Source: Akebia trifoliata (Eukaryota > Streptophyta > Magnoliopsida > Ranunculales > Lardizabalaceae). From it: a stretch of 64,000 bases of DNA. The notes under the pieces are model-generated. The model had not been told where the DNA came from, searched no databases, and was given only the letters and a program-made list of their open reading frames with translations. Below are positions 12,452-22,705 of the stretch, piece after piece (the first letter of the stretch is position 1; the number at the start of each line of letters is the position of its first letter). The position numbers were made by a program, and so were the translations under genes. The stretch covers positions 1 to 64,000 of the forward strand of contig JADQWC010000290.1 in the NCBI GenBank assembly GCA_017979445.1, given 5' to 3'.

Positions 12452-14418
12452 TAGAACTTTTTGAACAAATCCCCCAATACAACCCCTAGATCAACAGATC
12501 TGAAACAAATACCCAACAAAATCAACAATTTTTCACCAAAAAACCACATCAAAACCAAAATCCCTAACTTTAATCACTCAAATTCTTCTCCGATCTACAA
12601 AAACACTTACAGATTCAGGTAAAATTTCATTATGTACAGTAGAAAAAATGTATAAAATCAAACACAGAAAGAGACGGACCTGAGAAGCTCAAGAGAACTC
12701 TGAGAAAATTCAGCGAAGGAGAGAACTCGAAGACGCAATCGTAAACAAGCGAGAGTATTTGGTCCTCAAAATTTCTCTGACACTTATATCCGAGTGTACT
12801 CTGACGGCTTCGGCGGTGCAGATCTTTTTCTCTTGGTCGTCGCCCCAAGTCTATGATAGTGTAATCTTAGCCGTCCGTTTTGACGACTTTGAACTTTTAA
12901 TGCGTTTCGCTACGTGACCATGATACCCTTGCTTTTCGTTTTAATGCTGATTATGTCCTAACTCCCAACTTTTTCGCATATTTTAATTGAAGGTAAGAAA
13001 AAGTTTGTTATATTAAAGAAATAGCAAAATTTTGATACACCGCCTCTCAAATAGTACCAATATACTTATTAAAAATGGGCGATTTAGATCGATGTTAGAG
13101 TAACTCCAAGGGAAAATTCCATTTTGTTCTTCCATAATAGAATATATGAGTATTTTGGATGTTCAAGGTATTTGCACATCAATCATGTCTTCCAATATGA
13201 TGATTCATAAATATTTTTAAAAAAAATTATTCAATAGAAATAAAAATCATCAAATTCGATAGCCTAAAAGCTACTAACCTAACATTTGCGCAACTTGATA
13301 AATGGAATTTTCATAAGTATTATAGTTTAGGCAATTCATCAAACATATAACATACATCAATCTTCAAAGTTTCCCATGTGCATGAAAGCTTCAAAATTTT
13401 CTTAATCAATTGATACGCATTTATCGAACAAAAAAAAAACTATAAACTTAAATGACAATTTGTAAAATAATTTCCAATGAATCAACTCAAATCATTACAA
13501 ATGACTCACCTTCTTCTCTCTTTAATCCTTATTGCAGTTTTCAGAAGATCAAGAACAGAGATCCGAATTTGAGGATGAAGCTAGACTAAAAAGATCAAAC
13601 TTCAAATAAAAATCTCCTTCCAAGATGCACTATTGTGAAGAAATGAGTTTATCTCTGAGCAATTGAGAATGAAATCTAACAAATTTTAGGATTTATTTGA
13701 AGGAAGAGGTATAATGGTCATAGAGTTATTCTGCATAGGTTAAAAACCCTACACAACAATTTGATAAATTTTGAAGTCAAACAAAAATGGAACAACTTTG
13801 TGACTCTTCCATTTTGACGTTTGAAAGCCAAAAATTAAAAAATGGAGCAGGTTTTGGAAGACTACATTGGAGACCCCTCCAATGGAATATGCACTCCAAA
13901 CCGACAATTTTGAGATAAATGGAAGAGCTTTTACAAGATGCATTAGAGCTGCTCTTTCCTGGTTCATTTGATTTAAATCCAAGTTCGCCACTCTCTAGAT
14001 AAAATCCAACTCTTAAGGGTCGACAGATTTAATTAACGCTAATCACAATCTAGGTGACGAGCAAATTATTTTTTATGATTTGGTATGGTAAGAACAACTA
14101 CGATAACATAGATTTAGACATTTCCCTCCATGTTTTGGAAAACACTTGAGATGCTCTTATTTCAAATTAATGACATGGTGATCCGTTTTTAAGTACTTCA
14201 TCTTCAACTTCTAATCAAGAAACCCTTAATTTGCCCCCCAAAACTCCATCACTTTTAAGTTTTTTAATATCCATCGTAGATTATTTTTTGTGACTTTTTT
14301 TTTAAATTGAGAGTCAACTATTCACCAAAACATGGAGGAACACTTCCTTTATTGGGTTTTAAGCTCTCAAAGAAACAGCCAAAATAAATAATTATGAATC
14401 TTTTAAGATTTTTTTTTT
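12452..14418. other. Upstream region of the CBP60 gene
   Basis: The first few hundred bases should hold the 5' leader and promoter of the minus-strand CBP60 gene; I could not place a transcription start. The rest is AT-rich with no domain-bearing frame. The segment ends in a T-rich and TA-rich run that leads into the 49-bp repeat bordering the viral insertion. Confidence 0.4.
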
Positions 14419-14467
14419 TATATATATATTTTTTAATTTTTGTGTCTATGTTCACCAATGGGTGAGA
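14419..14467 (+). repeat. 49-bp direct repeat, left border of viral insertion
   Basis: It is identical at every base to 21613-21661. It starts in a TA run, passes through TTTTTTAATTTTTGTGTC and ends CACCAATGGGTGAGA. The bases just outside differ on both sides (14418 T against 21612 A; 14468 T against 21662 A). It is either a long target-site duplication or a terminal redundancy. Confidence 0.9.
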
Positions 14468-15085
14468 TGAAATAATAAAACATGTAAAACTCAATGAAAA
14501 TGGAGAGCCAGAATTAGATGACAAAGGAAAACCACAACCTGATGGATTTTTAACCCTAATATCTACCATATTTTTACATTTTAATGGTAGAATAGACGAA
14601 ATGGGTCAAAAGGATAGAGAAATATTAATGAGTCTAAAATGCCCAACCTTAACAGACTTTAGATGGTATAAAGATGTTTATTTATCTAAACTATATTCTC
14701 TAAATTCCGGTTGCGATGATGTATTCTGGAAAGAAAAATTTATATCTGGATTACCCAAATTATTCGCAGAAAAAGTTCGAAAAAGTCTAAAAAACAATGA
14801 TACAGACACCATAGACTATAGATTATATTCATTTGGAATGTTGATTCAAAGAGTCAATATGATTGGACTCAAGTTATGTTCAGAACTCAAACTCAAGAAA
14901 CAAATAGAAAAACAAAAGTCCCGCAGAGAATTAGGAGATTTCTGCTACCAATTTGGAAAAGAAATGTTTAGAGCCCCATCACAAAAAACTAGCAGAAAAC
15001 CCCTAAAATCCACTCGATTTAAGAAAAGCTTAACAAAATATACCCCAACCTTCTATAAAAAATTCTCAAAAATGAGAGAAAAATG
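14468..15085 (+). pseudogene. Viral coat-protein region, C-terminal part
   Basis: An open frame continues from the left border, with the longest ATG-started part at 14601. It contains the coat-protein block with 'LTDFRWYKDVYLSKLY' and 'FWKEKFISGLPKLFAEKVR', conserved among caulimovirids. The frame ends at 15083-15085 because of an 11-bp tandem duplication; the continuing information is in the next frame. The N-terminal half of this region sits at the far end of the insertion (20949-21612). Confidence 0.8.
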
Positions 15086-15091
15086 AGAGAA
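15070..15091 (+). repeat. 11-bp tandem duplication causing a frameshift
   Basis: AAATGAGAGAA occurs twice without a gap (15070-15080 and 15081-15091). The unit is not a multiple of three, so it separates the upstream coat frame from the downstream knuckle/protease frame. Confidence 0.85.
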
Positions 15092-15910
15092 AAAACAGAG
15101 AAAAATGTTGACACCAAACCCATTATCTGTTATAAATGTGGAAAACCTGGTCACAAAGCTAATAAGTGTCATTTAAAAAATTTTAAGAGAAAAGTTAGTG
15201 AAATAAAAATACCCACGTCTTCCTCAGAAGATGAAAAAACCTCATCATCCACAGAAGATGACTGTAAGTGTCCATGGCATCTAGATACGGTCTCTTCAAG
15301 TTCATCCTCTATAAACATGCTTCAAATTAATGTTTTAACAGAAAATGAAAAATTAATGTTAAAAATACTGGATGAAATTCCTAATCAAACACAAAGAACT
15401 CAACACTTGATTCAAATCATGGAAAATATAAAAAATCAAGACTCAAAAGAAAAAGGCACAAAACAGAATAACCCTACCTCATTTCAAGCATACTCGTTAA
15501 AAGACATCTATTCTAGAGTAAATAAAATTGGACCAAAAGAATCTACTTCTAATATTACATTATCCGACTTACAACATCAAATTAATCAACTAAAAGAAGA
15601 AATTAGCTTCTTAAAAGAAGAAATATCTGAATTACAGGTATCTTCAAACATTCAAATAGAACCTGAAAAATTATCTAACACTGAAATATTAGACTCAGAA
15701 ATACAAACAAATGATTTCCTCAACACAATTACCCATTACAAATATCAGAAGTGGTATACTGTCATAACAATAAAAAATAAAAAATTTTCAAAAAGGTTCG
15801 TAGCTTTAATAGACTCGGGTGCAGACCTCAATTGCATACAAGAAGGAATAATTCTTATATCCTTTTGCGAACCCACCAATACTTCTTTAATTACCGCTAA
15901 TGGAAAATAA
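15083..15910 (+). pseudogene. Viral zinc knuckle and aspartic protease region
   Basis: The frame encodes 275 residues. A CCHC knuckle with cysteines at residues 16, 19 and 29 and histidine at 24 (C-X2-C-X4-H-X4-C) is the nucleic-acid-binding element at the end of caulimovirid coat proteins. A Ser/Glu/Asp-rich linker and a probable coiled coil (LKEEISFLKEEISEL) follow. The protease active site is ALIDSGAD, with the Asp codon at 15812-15814 (residue 244). A TAA at 15908-15910 interrupts the frame inside the protease; the next frame continues in phase directly after it, so this is a single-codon lesion. Confidence 0.85.
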
Positions 15911-17680
15911 ATGAATATTAAATATAAAATCACAGATTCTTATATTTGTAAAAATAAAACGTGTATCCCAGTCCCTTTTCTAATAGTTCCAAATCTACAA
16001 CAAGAAGCTATACTAGGAAACCCCTTTTTAAATCAAATACAGCCATTTATAATGACCCAAGAAGGAATCCTTTGCAAAATAGAAAATACAGAATTACTCT
16101 TCGACTTTATAACACCCCCTACATACGGCCAAGTTGACGTATTAATAAATCTAATTAAATCTAAAGAAAAACAACTCAATCTAATAAATCAAGAAAATGA
16201 ATTTCAAAAGATAAAACAAGATATCTCTAACAACAAATTACAAACCAAACTAAAACATTTTGAACAAACCTTGATAAAGAATTGTTGTTCTGAAATACCC
16301 AATGCCTTCTGGTACAGAAAAACTCACCTAGTAAACCTACCTTATGTCCCAAATTTCAAAGAAAATGATATTCCCACAAAAGCTAAACCTGTTCAAATGA
16401 ACTCTCGATTTCTGGAATTATGCAAAAAAGAAATACAAGATTTGCTTGACAAAAAGCTAATAAGGAAATCAAAGTCACCATGGAGCTGCGCTGCCTTCTA
16501 TGTTGAAAACGCAGCAGAATTAGAAAGAGGAGCCCCTAGACTTGTAATAAACTACAAGCCCCTTAACAAAGTATTACAATCAATAAGATATTCAGTACCT
16601 AATAAACAAGACCTTATTGATCGCTTGATTGAAGCCAATATCTATTCAAAATTTGACCTGAAATCAGGATTCTGGCAAATACAAATAAAAAATGAAGATA
16701 GATATAAAACAGCATTCACTGTTCCTTTTGGACATTACGAATGGAACGTCATGCCCTTTGGACTAAAAAACGCTCCCAGCGAATTTCAAAATATGATGAA
16801 CGATATATTCGCAACCTATTCAAAATTCATATTGGTCTATATAGATGATATTTTAATATTTTCTCAAAATATAGACTCTCATTGGAAACATCTGTATATA
16901 TTTAAAAAGACAATCATACAAAATGGTTTAGTACTTTCTCAAAGAAAAATTAAACTTTTCCAAACAAAAATCCAATTCTTAGGATTCTCCTTAGAAAATA
17001 AAACTTATACCCCAGTAAATCGTGTCATTCAATTTGCTGATAAATTCCCAGATGAAATATCTGATAAAAAACAATTACAAAGGTTCCTAGGATGCCTCAA
17101 TTATGTTTTAAATTTCATTAAAAACCTAAAACCTGAACGCAAAATTCTTTTTGACTTTCTAAAAACCCCAAAGAAAAATAATCCTAAAAAGATTTGGACT
17201 AAAGATCATACTCTTGCAGTTCAAAAGATAAAACAAACTGTTAAGGTATTGCCTTGTCTACATATTCATAATCCTAATTTACCAAAAATAATTCAAACAG
17301 ATGCATCAGAAATAGGATATGGAGGAATATTGCTACAAAAAACAGAAAAGGAAGAACAAATAGTGAGGTATACTACAGGAATTTGGAATCCCTGTCAACA
17401 AAACTACTCTACAATAAAAAAGGAAATATTAGCTATTGTTCTAACAGTTTTGAAATTTCAAAGTGACATATTAAATCAAAAGTTTTTGTTAAAAATCGAT
17501 TGTAAATCTGCCAAAGAAGTTTTAGAAAAAAATGTTAAAAATCTTGCTTTAAAACAGGTTTTTGCCAGATGGCAAGCTTTACTTTCAATTTTTTAATTTG
17601 ATATTGAATTTATCCCTGGTTCTCAAAACTGCCTTCCTGATTTTTTAACCAGAGAATTTCTTCAAAAGCCACAACAATGA
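15911..17680 (+). pseudogene. Viral reverse transcriptase / RNase H region
   Basis: Protease C-terminal sequence (AILGNPFL) comes first. Reverse transcriptase blocks follow: LVINYKPLNKV, FDLKSGFWQI, PFGLKNAPSEFQ and YIDD, the last at residues 310-313 (16838-16849). RNase H blocks are IQTDASEIGYGG, a KKEILAI helix and KIDCKSAKE. An in-frame TAA at 17594-17596 falls near the RNase H end. Coding similarity (FIPGSQNCLPDFLTREF) continues past it to TGA 17678-17680, which overlaps the ATG of the next ORF. There is no integrase domain, as expected for a pararetrovirus. Confidence 0.9.
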
Positions 17681-18780
17681 GCACTTCCAAAAGTCATCAA
17701 AAGACCAAAGGAAAATATAAGATACCCATTGAGATTTCGCCTTCAAAATTCTCCTCAATATCTCCAAAGTCTGAATATCTCCATAAAATGAGTCAAGCCT
17801 TATTTTCTCTATCTCAAAAGCAATATGAATCTTTTTCTATACTTCAAATCCAAAAACAATTGTTTCCTGCAAATCATTTATTTAATCCCAAACAACCTAA
17901 CCTATCTTCAAAATTCTACGAAGCCATTCTTTCTCAAACACAAAGCGCAATTGTATCTCACAATCTCGATCCAAATGGCCAAATAGCCTATTCAAAAATA
18001 AAAATTCAAAAAATAATTCCTGAACAAGAATGGGGAAGTTCCTTTTGGACTTCTAAATATGTCAAATCCCCTTCTAACCAACAAATTCCTTTCACCTATT
18101 GGGACTATCAAAACGCTTGGGAATATGTTTTACTCATTCAAAATACAAAAGGTTCTCATTCCTGGTTCATTCAATTTTGTCAAATTTTCAATAAGCAAAT
18201 CCCTTATTGGTTCTTTACCCAATGGTGGCAAATTTATGGCTCAACTTCTGAAATTCTACCCTTTGAGCAAATTACCCTCTTTGAAGAATTTATTAATAAT
18301 AATAAATTCAAAATCGAAGATTTAAATTATCAAAATATGTTGTTCTTTGCCCACACCAAATATCCATGGATTCTTAGATGGAACCATTCAAAAGAAATTC
18401 TAGATAGCTTTCCCACTTTTTTCAAAAATACCTATGTCAAATGGTGGGATAAATTTGATCAGACAAAAGTTGCTGAATCTTCCTCAGTGAGAAACTCACC
18501 GTTAAAGTTTTCTCCATCGAACTTTCCAAATTTACCAAAATCATCAAAAACTTATGCCAAAGTTGCTGCCTCATCTACTGCGACTCCTACGACATCCCCA
18601 GCAAAAGTCTATGCTCAAGATTTCTTGACAGCCATTGAACAAATGCAAAAGATCTCCAAAGAACTCAAAAACCTCAAAGATACAATGTCCAGCCGTGGAT
18701 CTATTATTGCCAAATCCTCTTCTTCAAATAGTCCCTTTGAAAACGACGATGACGAAGATGCTGAGCAGTTTTCATTTTAA
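17677..18780 (+). CDS. Viral ORF2, function unknown, uninterrupted
   Basis: There are 367 codons without a lesion. The ATG at 17677 overlaps the preceding stop as ATGA, an arrangement known in some caulimovirids where the second ORF is read by termination-reinitiation. An aromatic-rich central domain has WGSSFWTSKYVKSP, FTYWDYQNAWEYVLL, HSWFIQFCQIF and WWDKF. A Ser/Thr/Pro-rich, low-complexity stretch and an acidic tail (ENDDDEDAEQF) follow. Florendoviruses carry an ORF2 of unknown role in this position. It is the only long frame of the insertion without a break; expression is not shown by the sequence. Confidence 0.7.
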   Translation: MSTSKSHQKTKGKYKIPIEISPSKFSSISPKSEYLHKMSQALFSLSQKQYESFSILQIQKQLFPANHLFNPKQPNLSSKFYEAILSQTQSAIVSHNLDPNGQIAYSKIKIQKIIPEQEWGSSFWTSKYVKSPSNQQIPFTYWDYQNAWEYVLLIQNTKGSHSWFIQFCQIFNKQIPYWFFTQWWQIYGSTSEILPFEQITLFEEFINNNKFKIEDLNYQNMLFFAHTKYPWILRWNHSKEILDSFPTFFKNTYVKWWDKFDQTKVAESSSVRNSPLKFSPSNFPNLPKSSKTYAKVAASSTATPTTSPAKVYAQDFLTAIEQMQKISKELKNLKDTMSSRGSIIAKSSSSNSPFENDDDEDAEQFSF

Positions 18781-18932
18781 ATACGTACAAAAGTCAAAAT
18801 ATATAATGCAGGTACACTACGTGAAGAACAGGTACCTCCAGCAAAAGAAGAAGTCAACAAGTCAAAAGCAGAAGCAATAATTGTAACTACTATAGTGCTC
18901 GTGTCAATATTCTCTAATTATGATATGTCGGT

Positions 18933-19005
18933 GCGCATGCTCTAAAAAGTCCTTTGTCTGTATAGTGTTATATTGCGCATGCACTTAAAGTCCTTTGTCT
19001 GTATA
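18933..19005 (+). repeat. Duplicated 31-32-bp motif upstream of viral TATA box
   Basis: GCGCATGC, then AAAGTCCTTTGTCTGTATA, occurs at 18933-18964 and again at 18975-19005. The copies lie about 120-190 bases before the TATA box, where pararetroviral enhancer elements are usually found. Binding factors are unknown. Confidence 0.7.
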
Positions 19006-19121
19006 TGGTCAGTGCTCTCTTTATCTTTAATTATGCTGTCTGTAATTTTTAATTTTGGGTCAGTGCGTCTGTCAATAATTGGGCTCAAATCTTATCCCTT
19101 TGAGAGTACTCAGAAAGGGTC

Positions 19122-19128
19122 TATATAA
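19122..19128 (+). promoter_or_regulatory. TATA box of viral promoter
   Basis: TATATAA, in the context CTATATAAGAACC, lies about 240 bases before the primer-binding site and is followed by a CT-rich stretch suitable for a transcription start. This fits a caulimovirid pregenomic RNA promoter. Confidence 0.65.
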
Positions 19129-19167
19129 GAACCTCTTCTTCTTCGAGAAGGAGGAAAAAAATCATCA

Positions 19168-19300
19168 AATCTCCGACCATCATTTCCGACCAATTTCCGA
19201 CCAATCTCCGACCAACCTCCGACTTCTCAGACCCATCATCAAATCTCCGACCAACCTCCGACTTCTCTGACCATCAATATCCGACCATCATTCCCGATAA
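19168..19300 (+). repeat. TCCGACCA leader repeats
   Basis: Short units of the type (A/T)(C/T)TCCGACCA(A/T) recur about ten times in 130 bases. One larger unit, 'ATCAAATCTCCGACCAACCT', is itself repeated. The array lies between the TATA box and the primer-binding site, so it would be in the RNA leader. The role is unknown. Confidence 0.7.
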
Positions 19301-19360
19301 AATCTTTGACCAAATTTTTTATTTTTCAAAAACCTCTAAAGAGACCAAGATCCTCAAAAG

Positions 19361-19376
19361 TGGTATCAGAGCCAAG
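19361..19376 (+). other. tRNA-Met primer-binding site
   Basis: TGGTATCAGAGCCAAG matches the caulimovirid consensus TGGTATCAGAGCNNNG, complementary to the 3' end of initiator tRNA-Met. By convention it marks base 1 of the virus genome, so it shows how far the inserted copy is permuted. Confidence 0.92.
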
Positions 19377-19575
19377 TACTAAAGAGTCTATCAAAAGTAT
19401 TTGTAATTTTCAAACGAGGTATTATATTCTACTATCTTCTTTTATTCTTGTTTTATTTTAAGTTCAGAATTATTCCATATTTCTATCTATCTCAAATATT
19501 TTAAAGAAAAAATTTTTAGGTTCGAGACTTCCTGGTCAGGTAGTAAATCTCGTGATTTGTGTTTTGTTTTCGAGT

Positions 19576-19581
19576 AATAAA
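19576..19581 (+). terminator. Viral poly(A) signal
   Basis: AATAAA lies about 450 bases downstream of the TATA box and just before the first ORF. This is the arrangement that gives a terminally redundant pregenomic RNA in caulimovirids. The position is consistent with that but the use is inferred. Confidence 0.5.
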
Positions 19582-19629
19582 TCATTGACTAGCCACTAAA
19601 AATAGAGTATTTAAAATCTTTGATCATAG

Positions 19630-20898
19630 TTGATAATGGAAATAATTTTGAAACCTTTTAAGAAAAAACTACATATAGGTAGTACTTCCTCTCAATCTGA
19701 GAATATAAAATCTATGTCAATTAAACAAAATGATGAAATTTCATATGAGAACATAGAACAGTCAATAAAAAATTGGACGATTCCAAAAGTTCCAACAAAA
19801 GAAATTTATAAAGATAAATCAAAAATAAAAAATGATTATATCATAAATACTATAGAACAATCATTACCAATATCTACAAAAGTTGAAAATATATCATTAT
19901 TACCCTCTAATTTACTAGAAAAACTTCAAAACAAAAAGTATAATTATATTCATTTTGGCCTAATACAAGTTGCCATTGTTCCTTTAACTAGGACAGGTCT
20001 TAACACATCTACCTTGGCCCATGTTAGAGATAGAAGACACCTCAAATTTTATGATCAACTAATAGGTATGATCCAAGCCCCTTTGAATGAGGGACCAGTT
20101 TTCTTCAACTGTTTCCCAAACTTTTCTGTCTCTCTGACAGACCCAACCATAACCAAATCATTAACTTTAGGAGTACAAACAAAAGGATTCAATATGCCAA
20201 ACTCTGAAAATATTTCTATAATTTATAAAATCTATTATAAATCAATGATGTCATTAATACCAAATGTTGCCTATCAAAGTCAGACAAAAGGATTAACAAC
20301 TCTATTTCTAACAAATTTTAGAAACACAGTAATAACACCAAAACAAATACAATGGGATAGTATAGATCTAAACAGCTCTTGGAAGATTGAAGAAGCATAA
20401 GAGCCAACCCCTAAAGAAGAAGATCAAATAGAAAGCATAACAGAACATCCTGATGGAACTATAGAAATAAACTTTGAAAATATCTGTCAAAAGAACTACA
20501 TGATTTCTAGACCTTCTACCAGTTCTTCGCGCCAATCATTTGATCAAGCTACCAATAAAACATATAACACTGTTCCTACTCATATATCATACCCAATATA
20601 TACTAAACAAAAGGAACCAACAGAACCTGATTACAACCCAACAGAATCAGACTTTGGAAGTCCTCCAAGACAAATAAATATGATAACTATAAAAGATAAC
20701 TTTATGATAAATAAAGAGTTATTAAAAGAACAAATAATGAAAAATCCTTTAAATAAATGGTTTTTTAAAAACTTCTCAAAAACAGAACAAAAAATTATTA
20801 AAGAAAAATGGTTCGAAGAAATGAATAAAAAACGAACCCATATTCCCTTATTTCTATGGCTAAAAACTCAAAATGATAACAAACTTGGGAAACCTTAA
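19630..20898 (+). pseudogene. Viral movement-protein region and downstream linker
   Basis: The first frame (256 codons from ATG 19630) contains a 30K-superfamily movement-protein core: YIHFGLIQVAIVPLTR, then LAHVRDRRH and GPVFFNCFPNFSVSL. TAA at 20398-20400 interrupts it, but the same frame continues open to 20898 with a linker rich in Ser, Pro and Glu and a segment NKWFFKNFSKTEQKIIKEKWFEE. Near 20880 the meaningful frame changes (probable single-base indel), and coding similarity carries on in the frame that holds ATG 20949. The original arrangement was probably one polyprotein. Confidence 0.78.
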
Positions 20899-20948
20899 AA
20901 AACGAAAAAATACAATCAATATTTCCTCCATTCAGGTCTATAAAGACT

Positions 20949-21659
20949 ATGGGATCTGTTGCGACCCCCCTAAAATCAGAAGCTCAATTTCAAAAAGAAA
21001 ATCAAAGTACTCAAAAAGACTTATCTCACATAATAGAACAAAATAATTATACAAATACATATCTTAATCAATTGGGTCAATACTTCGAAAATATTAATAA
21101 TAACGATAATAAAAAACTAAGACCAACACTTTTAGGACAAACATCCAAAATATTAAACAAAACCCCAGAAAAGTCTACAAAAATAAAAAATCCATTTCAC
21201 CTGCAAGAGGGCTTAACACCAATTGACAATTCTGCCTCCTTTATTGATGAAATAACAAAAAGAATCCAAGGAAATTTAAAAATAAATGTTCTAACAGAAA
21301 ATAAAAACAATATTTCAGAAACTCCTTCACAAAATGATGATAATTCTTCAGAATCTGAGTCCCCACAATTTAGCAACGAGAATGAAGAACCCATTCAAAT
21401 AAATAAATTAAAGAGATACAAAAACCCTAGAACTTCCTATTCCAGACCAACTTATTATAATAAAAACAAAAATTATTATAGGAGGCCAACACCTGTTGAT
21501 TTCCAATTTGAAGAAAAAATAAACCCTACAAAACATTATAATGGAAATGAAATATATGAATGGAACATAGATGGCCAAACAGATTATCAGATAATGAACA
21601 CTATATCACAAATATATATATATTTTTTAATTTTTGTGTCTATGTTCACCAATGGGTGA
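20949..21659 (+). pseudogene. Viral coat-protein region, N-terminal part
   Basis: The open frame actually continues upstream of this ATG to about 20880. It includes GSVATPL, long Asn/Ser/Glu-rich stretches and, near the end, YEWNIDGQTDYQI, a conserved start of the caulimovirid coat core. Two codons past NTISQ the frame runs into the 49-bp border repeat and stops at TGA 21657-21659. The usual next block of the coat core is not found here or at the left border, so sequence was lost at the joint. Confidence 0.78.
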
Positions 21660-21661
21660 GA
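21613..21661 (+). repeat. 49-bp direct repeat, right border of viral insertion
   Basis: It is a perfect copy of 14419-14467, at a spacing of 7194 bases. Viral sequence ends on its left and unrelated host-like sequence starts on its right. Confidence 0.9.
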
Positions 21662-22457
21662 AATGAATGTCACTAATCATTTAGACTCTGAAGCCTTTTG
21701 TAGGAGATGATGTATCAAACTTTGCTAAGTCTTTCTTTGAACAAACTTTTGTTTTCCTATTTTATTGAGAAGTACATGGGGTCTAACTTTTAGATAACTA
21801 CGACATCGTACTAATTAATAAAATAATGTATGTCTTTTCATTTATTTGTTATTGCATTATTAAATCCAACTTTAGGGCATTGGTTGGGATAGCAGAAGGA
21901 CAAGACGAATCTCTAACTTAATTAATAAGTCCAACACCCAAAATTTGATTAAAATGATAGATGATCATTTGGTAAAATAATGATTATATATTTTATTTTT
22001 CTAAATAAAAATTAAAAAATCAGATCGATGATCCCTTATCATTAAACATTGATTATTTGGTAAAATAGATGAACGATTAACTATCAATGATCACTTCCAA
22101 ATAAAAGCTAGAAGCCAAATGTGAATACTAACTTCTGTAAGATATAAAAAACTGATGCTGAAAAGATTTTTTAAGAGTGGGGAGAAGTGACGTATTGTAA
22201 ATTTTAAAAATAAGCTAAAATCCAACACCAACAACATTTTTAAAGCGTGCAACACTTTTGTGTGATGGAATGCTAAAAGTTTCCCATCAACATTCCTATA
22301 TTTGCCCTTTTTTTCTTTCATAATTTAACTCTTTTCCCAGTTGTCTTCCACTTCCTCCCATACTTTTATATGTATGTAATAAAACACGAAATTTGTTTTC
22401 TCAATCTTTATCCTCATGTAAAAAGGGGTTCAGATTCAATCTCACACGTGCTGATCA

Positions 22458-22705
22458 TATGTTTTAGAGCCGTGATAATATGACTCGTCATGTGACATGT
22501 TCAAATGACTCCATGACGTGACAAGTTCGGGTACTATAGATCTGTATGCCTTGGATATACGATTGCACTTCCCCATTTAAAAAAGTGTATCTTGAAGGAA
22601 TCATGTATCTCGAGACATACAGATTTATGGTACTTGAACTTGTTTACGAGTCATTTGAGTATGCCACATGGCGAGTCATATTATCGGGACTCTAAATTTT
22701 AACTT
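22458..22705. mobile_element. Foldback MITE
   Basis: The left arm (TTTAGAGCCGTGATAATATG, then ACTCGTCATGTGACATG and CAAATGACTC) and the right arm (complement: TTTAGAGTCCCGATAATATG, ACTCGCCATGTGGCATA, CAAATGACTC) form inverted repeats of about 90 bases around a short spacer. No frames of note. Confidence 0.65.

Larger units (their letters stand above)
18781..19629 (+). promoter_or_regulatory. Viral intergenic region and leader
   Basis: This region joins ORF2 to the movement-protein region in the circular form. It contains two 31-32-bp direct repeats, a TATA box at 19122-19128, a leader with many short TCCGACCA-like repeats, the tRNA-Met primer-binding site at 19361 and an AATAAA at 19576. That is the expected order for the promoter, pregenomic RNA start, minus-strand priming site and polyadenylation signal. 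Confidence 0.75.
14468..21612 (+). mobile_element. Endogenous caulimovirid (florendovirus-like), permuted and broken
   Basis: The 7.1-kb body contains all caulimovirid hallmarks: 30K-type movement region, coat region with CCHC knuckle, aspartic protease, reverse transcriptase with YIDD, RNase H, a primer-binding site complementary to tRNA-Met, TATA box and poly(A) signal. There are no LTRs and no integrase. The order is circularly permuted, opening inside the coat region (coat C-terminal part first, movement protein and coat N-terminal part last). One long polyprotein followed by a second ORF overlapping by ATGA fits the florendovirus layout. Lesions are in-frame stops at 20398-20400, 15908-15910 and 17594-17596, a frame change near 20880, an 11-bp duplication at 15070-15091, and missing coat sequence at the joint. 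It is not an intact virus genome. Confidence 0.88.

Noticed and set aside
14419..14467. Idea that the 49-bp borders are LTRs of a retrotransposon
   Set aside because: Far too short, no TG...CA ends, no integrase in the insert, and the primer-binding site lies in the middle of the element, as in a permuted pararetrovirus.
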